A DNA stretch of 64,000 nt, taken from contig NZ_JALAMO010000001.1 in the NCBI RefSeq assembly GCF_026790065.1, positions 330,696 to 394,695 on the forward strand, written 5' to 3'. The position numbers and the translations under genes are program-made. The DNA is from Bacillus sp. N13C7. Its GTDB lineage: Bacteria > Bacillota > Bacilli > Bacillales > Bacillaceae. A model generated the notes under the pieces. It did no database searches, was not told where the DNA came from, and was given only the letters and a program-made list of their open reading frames with translations. Of this stretch, positions 9,021-18,591 are shown one piece after another (position 1 is the first letter of the stretch; the number at the start of each line of letters is the position of its first letter).

Positions 9021-9818
9021 TTATTCAGCGATACGTTTCATGAGAATATGAAGTTCTTCCATTGCATCATGAAATTCCTTATCATTGCCTTTTGTTTTAT
9101 GCCAGGCAATGAAAGTGATCGTTTCAGATAACACATACCAAGCCATTCGTAACCGCAGGCCTTCCGTCAGCTCAATGCCGTACATGCTCAGCCAGCTCTC
9201 CCAAGCTGGCTTTTCGACGTAGTGATACAGCAAAGGCCCGAGATCCATCGCCGGATCAGCGATCATAGCGCCGTCCCAATCAATTAAATACAGCTGGTTG
9301 TCTTCAGACAAAAGCCAGTTATTATGATTAACATCACAATGGCACACGACTTTCTCACCGAAATGCACTTCATGCAGATGTTCTTCTAAATACTTGATCC
9401 CTTCTTGAATCAGCGGCGAAGATTGCTGCACAGCAAATACGGCCTGCTTCAGCTGAGACAAAAGAGCCCCCGGGTTCAGCGGTTCTTTTCCAAGTCTTTT
9501 CAGCATGTCCAGCAAGGCTTTTGATGTGTGTATTTTACGAAGCAATTCAGCAACGGGCCGTTCGCTCATATCTTTAGGCTTCAGCTCTCTGCCGGTCATC
9601 CAGTGCTGGGCCGTAATGACGTCCCCATTTTCCATCCGTTTTGTCCAAACCAGCTTTGGAACAATGCCTTCGGCGGATAAAACAGCTAAAAAAGGTGAGC
9701 TATTACGTTTTAAAAAAAGCTGCTGCCCGTTATGTTTCGCATAATATGCATCTCCTGTAGCTCCTCCGGCGGGGAAGATCTCCCAATCGCTACCTAGTAA
9801 TTGTCCCAACCAGTTCAT
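9021..9818 (-). CDS. ytmP: YtmP, aminoglycoside/choline phosphotransferase-like kinase
   Basis: A 265-residue protein kinase-like-fold phosphotransferase (APH/choline kinase family). The catalytic loop VCHCDVNHNNWL and the metal-binding LYLIDWDGAMIADPAMDLG are intact. The N-terminal lobe has the beta-rich GGATGDAYYAKHNGQQLFLKR pattern with the ATP-lysine. Substrate is unknown; small-molecule hydroxyls such as choline or thiamine are typical of the family. The start is uncertain: ATG at 9818 or an in-frame TTG at 9830, and neither has a strong RBS. Its stop directly abuts that of ytzH. Confidence 0.82.
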   Translation of the reverse strand: MNWLGQLLGSDWEIFPAGGATGDAYYAKHNGQQLFLKRNSSPFLAVLSAEGIVPKLVWTKRMENGDVITAQHWMTGRELKPKDMSERPVAELLRKIHTSKALLDMLKRLGKEPLNPGALLSQLKQAVFAVQQSSPLIQEGIKYLEEHLHEVHFGEKVVCHCDVNHNNWLLSEDNQLYLIDWDGAMIADPAMDLGPLLYHYVEKPAWESWLSMYGIELTEGLRLRMAWYVLSETITFIAWHKTKGNDKEFHDAMEELHILMKRIAE

Positions 9819-9925
9819 ATCAATGTTCAACCCATCATTTCTTAAAATATTTTAGAATAAAGGCTAATCGTCTCTCGTCTATCCAGCGAGTGCCTTTTTC
9901 GTAAGAATCGTATGAAAATAAAAAA

Positions 9926-9965
9926 GACAGCTATTGAGAGTCTCATATGCTAATCAATAGCCGTC
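9926..9965 (-). terminator. Terminator after the ytlPQR-amyX operon
   Basis: A 12-bp stem (gacagctattga / tcaatagccgtc, one wobble) with a 16-nt loop. On the minus strand it ends in TTTTTTATTTT. Confidence 0.8.
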
Positions 9966-9997
9966 CTTTAAATTTTAGCGCTATAGCACAAACTTCG

Positions 9998-12154
9998 TCA
10001 AGCAAAACTCTTAAGATCTGATGCTAAATATAAGATAACCGTTCCGATTCCGTTTACAGCAACCGCTTTCTTGATTTCTTTCGGGTTGCGCTGGAAGCCT
10101 GATGTATCACTTAAAAGCCGGTATGATTTGCCGTTTGGCAGCTTCCATTCAATCAATTCCGGACTCGCGTGGTGGATGACGATGATCTCTGCCCATTCAT
10201 CAATCCCCTCTAGATCATAAAGCCTGAATGCGATGAGGCGGTCTTTTAGCGTCAAGCATTCAAGATGGCGCTGGATGTCTGCAGCCGATCTGAGACGGAA
10301 TGCCGGATGCGCTTTTCTAAGCGAGATCAGTTTGCAGAAATAGTCGACATGCTCTTTAAACGTTTCACGCCGATCCCAATCCAGCTGATTGATGCTGTCA
10401 CTTGATTGATAGCTGTTCTCCACTCCCTTTTTCGTCCGGAAAAATTCCTGTCCGCTGTGAATAAACGGCACCCCCTGGGCAAGCAAAATAATCGCGGCTG
10501 CCAGCCTTTGCCTGCTTCGCTTTCGGCTGTCAGTTTCTTGAGTTAGCGCAAAGCTCATTTTATCCCAAAAGGTGTGATTGTCATGTGACTCAACGTAGTT
10601 AATGGACTGGCTGGGTTCAGGCAGAACCGGTTCTAATGCCTTCCATCCAGAAGACCCGGCAATTCCGTGCATAACGGTTCCCGCTGCTTCACCGTTTCCG
10701 AGCGCAAAGCCGGCTGCCTGCAGGTGAAAGGTGTTCCCTTTCACAGCGTCACGGAACGCATCATTAAAAAAGCCGATGTCAGGCAATTTTGAAGCGTTCG
10801 CCAAGGTGGCTTTCTGTTCTTGCGGCAGCGGTGTCGCCAAATCCCACCCTTCTCCAAAAAGCAGGATTCCTGGTTTAACCGCAGTTGCTTTTTCTTTGAT
10901 ATAAAGCACAGTGTCAATATCTAAAATGCCGAGCAGATCAAAGCGGAAGCCGTCGGCATTGTATTCCTCAATCCAGTAGATGACGCAATCCGCAATGAAT
11001 TTTCTCGCCATCCGTCTTTCTGACGCGATGTCATTGCCAACGCCGGTGCCGTTTGACGGCATTCCAAATTCGTCATGCCGAAAAAAATAACCGGGCACAG
11101 TTTTTTCAAAGGGGGCATTCTCCCTTTCGTACACGTGGTTAAAGACGACATCCAGAATGACTCGCAGGCCGTGCTGATGAAGGGTGTTGATCATTTGTTT
11201 TAACTCTGTTTTTCTTGTTTGAGGTTCATGAGGGTTTGAGGAATAGCTTCCCTCCGGGGCAAAAAAATGAAGCGGGTTATACCCCCAATTGTAAGCATCA
11301 AGCGGCTTCTCTTCATCAACTCCGGCAAAGTCATTCACCGGCAGAAGCTCTACATGCGTAACACCGAGCTCTTTGACATACGCTAGTCCGGAAGAACAGC
11401 CATTTGCGGTTTGCGTATCTGTTTCCGTCAGCGCTAAGTATTTTCCCTTGTTTTTCATGCCGCTGTTTTCATGGATGGAGAAGTCGCGGATATGCATCTC
11501 ATAGATGACGGCATCTACAGGGGCTGAGAACGGTTTAGTCGAAGCAGCCCATGTCATTTGATCCGGGCGAAGGACGACGCCCTTCTCTCCATTTACCGTC
11601 ACGGCCTTTGCATACGGATCAACGGTTTCCGCCCATTCTGAATTGTTGCAGATACAGAACACATACTCATACCCGTGAAGATCACCGGTGACAGTAACAG
11701 TATAGACGCCTTTTTCCGATCTCACCATTTGGAATATGCGGCCGCTTTTATCCGGGTGGGAAAGCTTGACAGCAGCTGAGGTTGCGGCAGGCGCCCAGAC
11801 TTTAAATTCAGTATAATCTGCAGTATAAACGGCCCCCAGCTCTCCATCATAAAAAAATAAATCATCAAACGCGTCCGTCCGGATGACCGCGCCAATTTGG
11901 AGATCCGTTTTGTCGCCGTTGGATGCTCTGACAGCATGTGTTTTTCCGAATGTCACTGGACGGCCTGATACGCAGACGTACTTGTATGTGTCTTCAAGGC
12001 GGTATTCCTCTCTGACAGCCAGAGGAAAATCGGTTGTTTCTGTCTCAAGTCGAAACGGCGGTGTCATGATTTCTTTTTGTTCAGCAGGAATCAGAACGGT
12101 AATGATATTCATGTCATCGACGTACGCTTCGAAGCTGCGGCGGATGCTGACCAT
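9998..12154 (-). CDS. amyX: AmyX, type I pullulanase
   Basis: A 718-residue GH13 debranching enzyme that cleaves alpha-1,6 links in pullulan and glycogen-like glucans. The YNWGYNP signature of pullulanases is present near the middle. The three GH13 catalytic segments are visible: GFRFDLLGILD (nucleophile Asp), LLFGEGWD (acid/base Glu) and VESHDNHTFWDK (Asp). The N-terminal part is a beta-sandwich CBM48-like module. No signal peptide, so it is cytoplasmic. The ATG at 12154 follows GGAGGAGAG at ideal spacing; an ATG 7 codons earlier has none. It is last in ytlP-ytlQ-ytlR-amyX, 24 nt after ytlR. Confidence 0.93.
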   Translation of the reverse strand: MVSIRRSFEAYVDDMNIITVLIPAEQKEIMTPPFRLETETTDFPLAVREEYRLEDTYKYVCVSGRPVTFGKTHAVRASNGDKTDLQIGAVIRTDAFDDLFFYDGELGAVYTADYTEFKVWAPAATSAAVKLSHPDKSGRIFQMVRSEKGVYTVTVTGDLHGYEYVFCICNNSEWAETVDPYAKAVTVNGEKGVVLRPDQMTWAASTKPFSAPVDAVIYEMHIRDFSIHENSGMKNKGKYLALTETDTQTANGCSSGLAYVKELGVTHVELLPVNDFAGVDEEKPLDAYNWGYNPLHFFAPEGSYSSNPHEPQTRKTELKQMINTLHQHGLRVILDVVFNHVYERENAPFEKTVPGYFFRHDEFGMPSNGTGVGNDIASERRMARKFIADCVIYWIEEYNADGFRFDLLGILDIDTVLYIKEKATAVKPGILLFGEGWDLATPLPQEQKATLANASKLPDIGFFNDAFRDAVKGNTFHLQAAGFALGNGEAAGTVMHGIAGSSGWKALEPVLPEPSQSINYVESHDNHTFWDKMSFALTQETDSRKRSRQRLAAAIILLAQGVPFIHSGQEFFRTKKGVENSYQSSDSINQLDWDRRETFKEHVDYFCKLISLRKAHPAFRLRSAADIQRHLECLTLKDRLIAFRLYDLEGIDEWAEIIVIHHASPELIEWKLPNGKSYRLLSDTSGFQRNPKEIKKAVAVNGIGTVILYLASDLKSFA

Positions 12155-12178
12155 CGGAAGCTCTCCTCCAAACACGTT

Positions 12179-13108
12179 TTATGTTTTGATCCTTAAGGGT
12201 GAAGGACTCGATCCGAGACGAAATGGGGTGGTGCCCATGATTTCTCCGTCAGCATGGAAAGGGATTTTGTCCTTCGTGTAAAACGTAATGTCCTTTGCTT
12301 TAAACATCGTAACGCCGTCCATCTTTGTATGTTTTCCAAATGCCATCAGACATAAAAGCCAATATTTTTTCAAAAACGGCTGATTTTCAACGATCATGAT
12401 ATCAAATGCCTTCTCGCGGGGATTCGCAAGCGGAGCCGCCTTCATGCCGCCCCCGTAAAACGGATGGTTGGATACAACCGCAAACCAGACATCATGAAAT
12501 TCATGCGTCTCTTCTTCCGTTGTACAGGCTAACGAAAACGGTTTAAAGGTAGCCGAGGCATGCAAATGGGAAAGCGGATACACAAGAAATCGAAGCCGCA
12601 GAAAAAGAAAAGCCCGTCTCAGCGGAAATTCCATTGCCTTTTTGTTGACATAAGCGTCAAACCCGATCCCGATATGATTCATAAAGTAAAGAACCTGTGA
12701 TTTATCCTGAAGGAAATTGACACTTCCTAAATGAAAGGTTCGGGTTAACGGGCGCTTCAGTTTTTTGATTTCCTGTATCAAATCGATTTTTTTAATAGAA
12801 AAGCCTCGCGAAAAATCATTATACGCGCCCGCCGGCACAAAGCTCAGTTCTATATCGTCGACATCTTTCAGCCCATTGACAACTTCATGCATAGTTCCGT
12901 CTCCGCCAATAACAATCAGGCGCTTCAGCTTATATTCCTGTATCGTTGAAATCTGCCTGGCGAGCACCTCGGCGTGTCCCGGGTGTTCAGTTAAAAACGA
13001 GCGGTGCTCAATCTTCCGTTTGATTAATTCCTTTTGAATGGACTTCCAAACACGCAGTCCATTTCGATGTCCTGCTGCCGGATTAATAATAAAAAACCAA
13101 TGGCTCAT
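12179..13108 (-). CDS. ytlR: YtlR, diacylglycerol kinase family lipid kinase
   Basis: A 309-residue protein of the DagK catalytic-domain family. The nucleotide-binding motif GGDGTMHEVVNG starts at residue 68, and the N-terminal FFIINPAAG is typical. The C-terminus has the usual HADGE motif. Members phosphorylate lipids such as diacylglycerol or sphingosine-like substrates. The real substrate of YtlR is unknown; DgkB is the main kinase in B. subtilis. The ATG at 13108 has AGGTGAG six nt upstream. It lies in the ytlPQR-amyX operon. Confidence 0.87.
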   Translation of the reverse strand: MSHWFFIINPAAGHRNGLRVWKSIQKELIKRKIEHRSFLTEHPGHAEVLARQISTIQEYKLKRLIVIGGDGTMHEVVNGLKDVDDIELSFVPAGAYNDFSRGFSIKKIDLIQEIKKLKRPLTRTFHLGSVNFLQDKSQVLYFMNHIGIGFDAYVNKKAMEFPLRRAFLFLRLRFLVYPLSHLHASATFKPFSLACTTEEETHEFHDVWFAVVSNHPFYGGGMKAAPLANPREKAFDIMIVENQPFLKKYWLLCLMAFGKHTKMDGVTMFKAKDITFYTKDKIPFHADGEIMGTTPFRLGSSPSPLRIKT

Positions 13109-13156
13109 CTTTCTCACCTGCTTATGTTATGAGAAAACCGCTCAAATCGTTCTCTT

Positions 13157-14071
13157 TTACTCCAGCCACTCTTGTCTGCGATAGGAGTCAGACATGCAGT
13201 ATGACAATAGAGCCTTTGCAGCCTTTACCTGATGATGTTTAATCGGGGCAGTGTTTTTCTTCTGGCGCTCAATCCATTCTTCCGCGCCGCGCTTATCCAC
13301 TATTTCTAAGCCGTACGGCGGTTCCGGGTAATCGATGTACGACGTTCTGCTCAGAAGCAATTTTCGAACCGGAATATCAGCCTGTTTTTCCTTGATGATC
13401 TTTGATACAACGGAATCCGTCCGAAACAGGCTCAGCGCCGGATTTAACACTGATGCAGTCTGAGAGGCTGTTTTCTTCTCCCAAAAACGATTTTTAGACC
13501 CTATGTACACACTGTCTTCCTCTGCCTCTAAGAAAGAAACGCAATAAACGTCAAGAGGAGAAATAATCACAATGCTTAATTCAACCGCCGCCTGCTGAAT
13601 TCTCAGCACAGGCTTATACATAATGAAATAAGAGTCAGGCAGCTGCTGGGTCAGATAACGCAAAATGCGGTCCTGCTTCACCTGGTTTGAGAGATGAGAT
13701 ATTTCTGAAAGAGTAGAGCTTGCCCATTTAAGCTGAAAATCATATAAATGCCTTTTATAGAAAGAAGCAAGCGCCATCCTGCTCTTTGGCAGCCTTACAT
13801 GTAAATCATCTTCCTCCTCAAACCATTGGTGTCTCTCTTCTTGTATATCGGCTTTTATCTCTTCTTTTCTTCTTTTCAACGAAAATTTTTTGCGTTTCTG
13901 AACTGGTTCCGGCTCTTCAGCATGAGCTTGTCTTTCTTCTTGCTGGCGCTCCGCTGCTTCTAATAATGAAAGCCAGCGCTCTTTTTTCAGCCGTACAAAC
14001 TGGTTGATATAATGGTACGGATCAAGCTCATATCTCGATATATAATCATGAATTTTGATAATTTGTGCCAT
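13157..14071 (-). CDS. ytlQ: YtlQ, unknown protein (possible NERD-like part)
   Basis: A 304-residue soluble protein. I do not recognise a sure domain. Residues ~40-95 are very charged (Lys/Arg/Glu-rich, with [18 protein letters not shown]) and probably disordered or coiled. The middle part ([26 protein letters not shown]) has the look of a NERD-type nuclease-related fold, but this is weak. ATG at 14071 follows GTGGAGAAAC. It sits between the RNA-ligase-fold phosphoesterase ytlP (25 nt) and the lipid kinase ytlR (48 nt) in one operon. Confidence 0.75.
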   Translation of the reverse strand: MAQIIKIHDYISRYELDPYHYINQFVRLKKERWLSLLEAAERQQEERQAHAEEPEPVQKRKKFSLKRRKEEIKADIQEERHQWFEEEDDLHVRLPKSRMALASFYKRHLYDFQLKWASSTLSEISHLSNQVKQDRILRYLTQQLPDSYFIMYKPVLRIQQAAVELSIVIISPLDVYCVSFLEAEEDSVYIGSKNRFWEKKTASQTASVLNPALSLFRTDSVVSKIIKEKQADIPVRKLLLSRTSYIDYPEPPYGLEIVDKRGAEEWIERQKKNTAPIKHHQVKAAKALLSYCMSDSYRRQEWLE

Positions 14072-14096
14072 GTTTGTTTCTCCACTCCGCAATCAA

Positions 14097-14648
14097 TTAA
14101 GATAAATGAAATTTAAATATTTCCTCGTACTTTGGTGATTGATTCAAATGTATTTGAAAGAGAGAAAACCGTTCAGCCATCATCGTCACCTCGCCGCTTT
14201 CAAATGGAACATGTGCCGGAAATCCTTCTTCGCCTGTCCATTTTCGAGCCAGCGTCATATGAGGGTGATACGGTCTTTTTTCCACTTGAAAGCCGGCTTG
14301 AAGAACAGACTGTTTCGTAAGTTCCCTGAGTTTTTCAAGCGTTTTGTTTTTCTTTGGCTCCAGGTGTAAAACACGCGGCCTTCTGCGGTCGCCGAATACA
14401 TCTATTTTGCCGAACTCAATCGGAAACGGATCGGTTTCTGAAGCAACCTCAGCTAGTGAGCCTTCAAGCTGCTGGATTTGCATCTCATCCGCCGCTCCGA
14501 GAAAAATTAACGTGATATGATAGTCAAGCGGGTGCACCCATTTTTGAAACGTCAAAACCGGCTCGTTTTTCGCAGCCTGATAGATCGGATTTGCCATTCC
14601 CTCAGGAATGGGAACGCCGATGAAATAATGCGGCCGTATATCTGGCAT
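14097..14648 (-). CDS. ytlP: YtlP, RNA 2',3'-cyclic phosphodiesterase (2H family)
   Basis: A 183-residue 2H-phosphoesterase of the ThpR/LigT type. Both catalytic HxT motifs are present: His44-Ile-Thr46 in DYHITLIF and His130-Met-Thr132 in YHPHMTLA. ThpR opens 2',3'-cyclic phosphates on RNA ends; a role in RNA repair or processing is inferred. ATG at 14648 has AGGAGTG upstream; the frame upstream of it has no RBS. It is the first gene of the ytlPQR-amyX operon and divergent from ytkP. Confidence 0.88.
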   Translation of the reverse strand: MPDIRPHYFIGVPIPEGMANPIYQAAKNEPVLTFQKWVHPLDYHITLIFLGAADEMQIQQLEGSLAEVASETDPFPIEFGKIDVFGDRRRPRVLHLEPKKNKTLEKLRELTKQSVLQAGFQVEKRPYHPHMTLARKWTGEEGFPAHVPFESGEVTMMAERFSLFQIHLNQSPKYEEIFKFHLS

Positions 14649-14797
14649 CCGTCTGACACTCCTTTCTGTAACAGCTATTATTTTATCAATAAAGAGGCTG
14701 TGCGGATAGAGGAACAGTGTATGAAAACACCTCTCACACAAACGTTTATTATGTTAGGATATTATATGACACTTGTTTTATTCAGAAAGGAATGACA

Positions 14798-15733
14798 ATG
14801 TTGAAAATCGTTGAAAATACAGCTGATCTGATAGGAGATACACCCCTTGTGAAATTGAATCGGCTTCAGCCGGAAAACGCGGCACAAGTCTATTTAAAGC
14901 TTGAATTTTTCAATCCGAGCGGCAGTGTAAAAGACAGAGCGGCTTATCAGATGATCATAGAAGCAGAACAAAACGGTTTGCTCAAACCGGGCTCAGTTAT
15001 TATAGAGCCGACGAGCGGAAATACCGGAATCGGGCTCGCCATGAATGCGGCAGCACGGGGCTATAAAGCGATCTTAGTCATGCCTGATACGATGACGAAG
15101 GAACGGATCAACCTTCTTAAAGCTTACGGTGCAGAGGTTGTATTAACACCAGGAGCGGAAAGAATGCCGGGCAGCATCAAAAAAGCGAAGGAGCTAGCCG
15201 AACAAATTCCGAACAGCTATATCCCAATGCAGTTCGATAACACCGCCAATCCAGACGCACACCGGAAAACGACGGCGCTAGAAATTGCCCGGGCAATAGA
15301 GGAAATCGGAAAACCGCTCGGCGCTTTTGTCGCCACTTCTGGAACGGGCGGAACCATTACCGGAACAGGTGAAGCACTCAAAGAGCTTTTCCCCGATATC
15401 ACGGTTCATGTTGTTGAGCCTGCGGGTTCGCCTGTATTATCCGGAGGAAAACCCGGCGCACATAAGCTTGTAGGGACAAGCCCAGGCTTCATTCCTCCGA
15501 TTTTAAATCAAGATGTATATGATGAGATTATCAAAATCTCTGATGAAGACGCCTATACAACGACAAGACGCCTCGCTGCTGAAGAAGGAATTCTTGTCGG
15601 GCCTTCGTCAGGCGCTGCCTGCTTCGCGGCAATCGAAACAGCAAAACGCCTCTCTCCTGACCAAGTTGTGGTCTGTATGACAGCCGATACAGGAGAACGG
15701 TATTTATCAACTGATTTATGGTCATTTGTTTAA
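14798..15733 (+). CDS. ytkP: YtkP, cysteine synthase-like PLP enzyme
   Basis: A 311-residue fold-type II PLP enzyme of the O-acetylserine sulfhydrylase family. The PLP-lysine is Lys45 in NPSGSVKDRAAY. The phosphate- and substrate-binding loop PTSGNTGIGLA is near residues 67-77, and GTGGTITG follows near 180. It closely resembles CysK, but B. subtilis has CysK elsewhere, so this paralogue may have another substrate. ATG at 14798 has AAAGGA at good spacing. It is a single gene with a strong terminator shared with the convergent dipeptidase. Confidence 0.88.
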   Translation: MLKIVENTADLIGDTPLVKLNRLQPENAAQVYLKLEFFNPSGSVKDRAAYQMIIEAEQNGLLKPGSVIIEPTSGNTGIGLAMNAAARGYKAILVMPDTMTKERINLLKAYGAEVVLTPGAERMPGSIKKAKELAEQIPNSYIPMQFDNTANPDAHRKTTALEIARAIEEIGKPLGAFVATSGTGGTITGTGEALKELFPDITVHVVEPAGSPVLSGGKPGAHKLVGTSPGFIPPILNQDVYDEIIKISDEDAYTTTRRLAAEEGILVGPSSGAACFAAIETAKRLSPDQVVVCMTADTGERYLSTDLWSFV

Positions 15734-15767
15734 AAAAGGACTGGCTTCCGCAGAAGCCGGTCCTTTT
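15734..15767. terminator. Bidirectional terminator of ytkP and the dipeptidase gene
   Basis: A 15-bp stem (aaaaggactggcttc / gaagccggtcctttt, one wobble) with a CGCA loop and T/A tracts on both sides. Its right arm overlaps the stop codon of the convergent gene. Confidence 0.9.
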
Positions 15768-17157
15768 ATTTTGCAAGTTCGTAGATGGCCTGCGCATATA
15801 ACGCTGTCGATCTCAGCAGGTCATCGATTTCAATATATTCATCCTTTTGGTGTGCGCTGTCTGGACGTCCGGGGAACAGCGGGCCGAACGCGACACCTGC
15901 TTTTAATGATCTGGCATAGGTCCCACCGCCGATTGAGATTAAATCAGCTTTTTTGCCCAGCTGGCCTTCATATACCTTTTGCAGGGTTTTGACTAACGGA
16001 TGGTCTGCTGACACGTGATGCGGCTTGCTGTCTTTGAATTCTCCCAGCTCAAATTCAGGTGCGTTTTCGAATGCATCACGGATCACTTGGCTTTCTGCGG
16101 TCACAGGATAGCGGATATTGATCCCGAGCTCTCCTCCTTGCCCTTCCGTATAGCGCAGTGTTCCCACATTTAGTGTCAGCTCGCCGCTGATTTCATCCTC
16201 GCAGTCGATGTTCAGTTTTTTCCCTCTAGTATCGTTTGAGAACTTATCTGTCACGACTTGCACAAACCGCTGTCCTGCTGCGTCAAGCCCAGCCTGCTGC
16301 AAAAATTCGCATAATAAAATGCCGGCATTGATCCCATTGTTCGGTTCCATCGCATGGCAGGAAAGCCCGTACATACGCAAAATGAGCTGTCCGTTCTCTA
16401 TTTCAGCTTCCCCTTTTCGATCTGTTGCGCGAAGCATGTCTTTAAATGAAGCAAGAATCTCTTCTTTTTTCGGGCCTGTAATAACAGCTTCAGCAGCGTC
16501 CGGCACCATGTTCAAGCGAAGACCCGATTGAAACGAGACAAGCACTGCCTCTGCATCGGCTTGGTTTGAGCGGTGCGGGATGAGTAGCGAAGCATCAATG
16601 ATTCCTTTTTCCGCGTTAATAATCGGAAAATCGGCGTCAGGCGCAAATCCCAGCGTTGGCATTTCTTCATGTTTGAAGTAATGCTCCACGCATCTCCAAT
16701 CGCTTTCTTCATCAGTTCCGATAATGATTCTGACACGCTTGGAAAGCGGCAGTTTCATGTCTTTTACAATTTTCAAAGCGTAAAACGCAGCCATCGTCGG
16801 GCCCTTATCATCAATGGCGCCCCTTGCATAAATCCGTCCGTTGCGGATATCAGCTGAAAACGGATCACTCGTCCAGCCGTCTCCCGGCGGCACGACATCA
16901 ACATGGCAAAGTACGCCGACAATGTCATCGCCCTCGCCCCATTCAATATGGCCTGCGAAGCCGTCAAGATTTTTTGTTGTAAAGCCTTCTTTTTCTCCCA
17001 GCTCCAGCAATGAAGTCAGGCTGGCGTTTACTCCTTCTCCGAACGGTTTGCCGGGTCCGGCGGTTGTTTCATCCATTACACTGTTGATTCTCAAAAATTC
17101 CTGCGTATCACGAATTAAATCTTCTTTTTTTCTGATCACTTCAACTTCCCAGTTCAT
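15766..17157 (-). CDS. ytjP: YtjP, PepV-like M20 dipeptidase
   Basis: A 463-residue M20 family metallopeptidase close to PepV. Zinc ligands are visible: CHVDVVPPG (His85, Asp87), GAIDDKGP (bridging Asp116 or 117), and the catalytic GTDEESDW (Glu150/151). PepV-like enzymes cleave dipeptides with an N-terminal hydrophobic or beta-amino residue; the exact specificity is not shown by sequence. ATG at 17157 has GGAAAGGGG seven nt upstream, which I prefer to the start of the longer frame at 17196. It is divergent from pbuO. Confidence 0.88.
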   Translation of the reverse strand: MNWEVEVIRKKEDLIRDTQEFLRINSVMDETTAGPGKPFGEGVNASLTSLLELGEKEGFTTKNLDGFAGHIEWGEGDDIVGVLCHVDVVPPGDGWTSDPFSADIRNGRIYARGAIDDKGPTMAAFYALKIVKDMKLPLSKRVRIIIGTDEESDWRCVEHYFKHEEMPTLGFAPDADFPIINAEKGIIDASLLIPHRSNQADAEAVLVSFQSGLRLNMVPDAAEAVITGPKKEEILASFKDMLRATDRKGEAEIENGQLILRMYGLSCHAMEPNNGINAGILLCEFLQQAGLDAAGQRFVQVVTDKFSNDTRGKKLNIDCEDEISGELTLNVGTLRYTEGQGGELGINIRYPVTAESQVIRDAFENAPEFELGEFKDSKPHHVSADHPLVKTLQKVYEGQLGKKADLISIGGGTYARSLKAGVAFGPLFPGRPDSAHQKDEYIEIDDLLRSTALYAQAIYELAK

Positions 17158-17197
17158 CACGATCCCCTTTCCGCAAGAAAAACTTGCAAAAACCAAA

Positions 17198-17242
17198 TAA
17201 AACGAATAATATTAATGGTGTTTTGTTAAAACGTTCGTAATT
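17198..17242. promoter_or_regulatory. Candidate PurR box pair upstream of pbuO
   Basis: Two inverted elements with the CGAA core of the PurBox (AWWWCCGAACWWT). One is on the plus strand at 17198-17210 (10 of 13) and one on the minus strand at 17230-17242 (11 of 13). The gap is 19 nt, slightly longer than the 16-17 nt usual for PurR. pbuO is reported as a PurR target in B. subtilis. Confidence 0.4.
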
Positions 17243-17252
17243 GGAGGATACT

Positions 17253-18551
17253 ATGTTTCATCTAAAAGAGCAGCAAACATCCATAAAGCAAGAAATTATA
17301 GCAGGGCTGACGACCTTTTTCACAATGGTCTATATCGTCGTGGTGAATCCGGTCATTCTGGCTAATGCCGGGATTCCTTTCGACCAGGTTTTTACCGCAA
17401 CGATTATTGCCTCCATTGTCGGAACGCTGTGGATGGCCCTGGCAGCAAATTATCCGATTGCTATTGCGCCCGGCATGGGCTTGAACGCTTATTTAGCCTT
17501 TCATGTCGTAAGTGCAAGCGATGGCGGCATCTCATACGCAACAGCTTTCAGCGCAGTATTTACAGCAGGGGTTCTCTTTATTATTCTATCGTTAACACCT
17601 TTAAGAAAACAACTTATAGAAGCGATTCCAAACAATTTAAAATACGGAATCACAACAGGGATCGGGCTGTTTATTGCTTTTATCGGTTTGCGGCAGGCGG
17701 GAATTGTGGCGGCTGATGAGTCAAACCTGGTGACTCTCGGCAATTTGCATTCGCCTGGTGTTATTTTAACGCTGATCGGGCTTTTGATCAGTGTGGTTCT
17801 GATGGTGCTTAATGTAAGCGGCGCTTTATTTATCGGAATGGCGGCTACCGCTTTGATCGCATTTTTTACCGGTCAGCTGCATTTTTCAAAAGGCTTTATG
17901 TCGTTTCCTCATTTGCCAGAGGGGCTGATCATCTCAAATCCATTATCAGCTTTTGGCGATGTCGTTCATCACGGCCTATACGCTGTCGTCTTTTCTTTTC
18001 TATTGGTCACCATTTTCGATACGACAGGCACAATGATCGGCGTTGCAGAGCAAGCCGGACTGATGAAGAACAACAAGCTGCCGAATGTGCGAAAAGCGCT
18101 GCTTGCTGATTCAACAGCAACGACAGTCGGAGCTGTCTTCGGAACAAGTCCGACGACTGCATTTATCGAATCCTCCGCAGGTGTCGCAGCCGGGGGAAGA
18201 ACGGGTCTTACGGCTTTGACTGTGGCGGTGATGTTTGCGGCTTCAATGTTTTTCAGTCCGCTTGTCAGCGCCTTGTCCGGTATAGCCGCCATCACCTCGC
18301 CTGCTTTGATTATCGTCGGCAGCCTGATGATGGGCTCGGTTTCCAACATGAACTGGAAAGAGATGGACGAGGCATTTCCTGCGTTTCTCGTCATTCTGGC
18401 CATGCCTTTGACATCCAGCATTTCTACAGGAATTGCGCTTGGATTTATTTCATATCCGATCGTCAAAGCAGCGCGGGGAAAATGGAGAGACATTCATCCG
18501 CTCGTCATCGTTTTCGCCATTCTGTTTTTCATCCAGCTGTTTATTTTATAA
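17253..18551 (+). CDS. pbuO: PbuO, guanine/hypoxanthine permease
   Basis: A 432-residue integral membrane protein of the NCS2/AzgA-type purine permease family with about 12-14 membrane segments. The signature APGMGLNAYLAF is at residues ~75-86, and the TGTMIGVAEQAG motif follows in the middle. It imports guanine and hypoxanthine by proton symport. ATG at 17253 has TTGGAGGAT just upstream; upstream in-frame starts lack an RBS. It is a single gene with a shared terminator and candidate PurR boxes. PbuG is the close paralogue; the neighbourhood favours PbuO (YtiP). Confidence 0.9.
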   Translation: MFHLKEQQTSIKQEIIAGLTTFFTMVYIVVVNPVILANAGIPFDQVFTATIIASIVGTLWMALAANYPIAIAPGMGLNAYLAFHVVSASDGGISYATAFSAVFTAGVLFIILSLTPLRKQLIEAIPNNLKYGITTGIGLFIAFIGLRQAGIVAADESNLVTLGNLHSPGVILTLIGLLISVVLMVLNVSGALFIGMAATALIAFFTGQLHFSKGFMSFPHLPEGLIISNPLSAFGDVVHHGLYAVVFSFLLVTIFDTTGTMIGVAEQAGLMKNNKLPNVRKALLADSTATTVGAVFGTSPTTAFIESSAGVAAGGRTGLTALTVAVMFAASMFFSPLVSALSGIAAITSPALIIVGSLMMGSVSNMNWKEMDEAFPAFLVILAMPLTSSISTGIALGFISYPIVKAARGKWRDIHPLVIVFAILFFIQLFIL

Positions 18552-18558
18552 CATAGAC

Positions 18559-18591
18559 AAAAAACCCAGACGTCAGCCGTTTGGGTTTTTT
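18559..18591. terminator. Bidirectional terminator of pbuO and ythQ
   Basis: A 10-bp stem (aaaaaaccca / tgggtttttt) with a 13-nt loop. It overlaps the ythQ stop codon. Confidence 0.85.
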
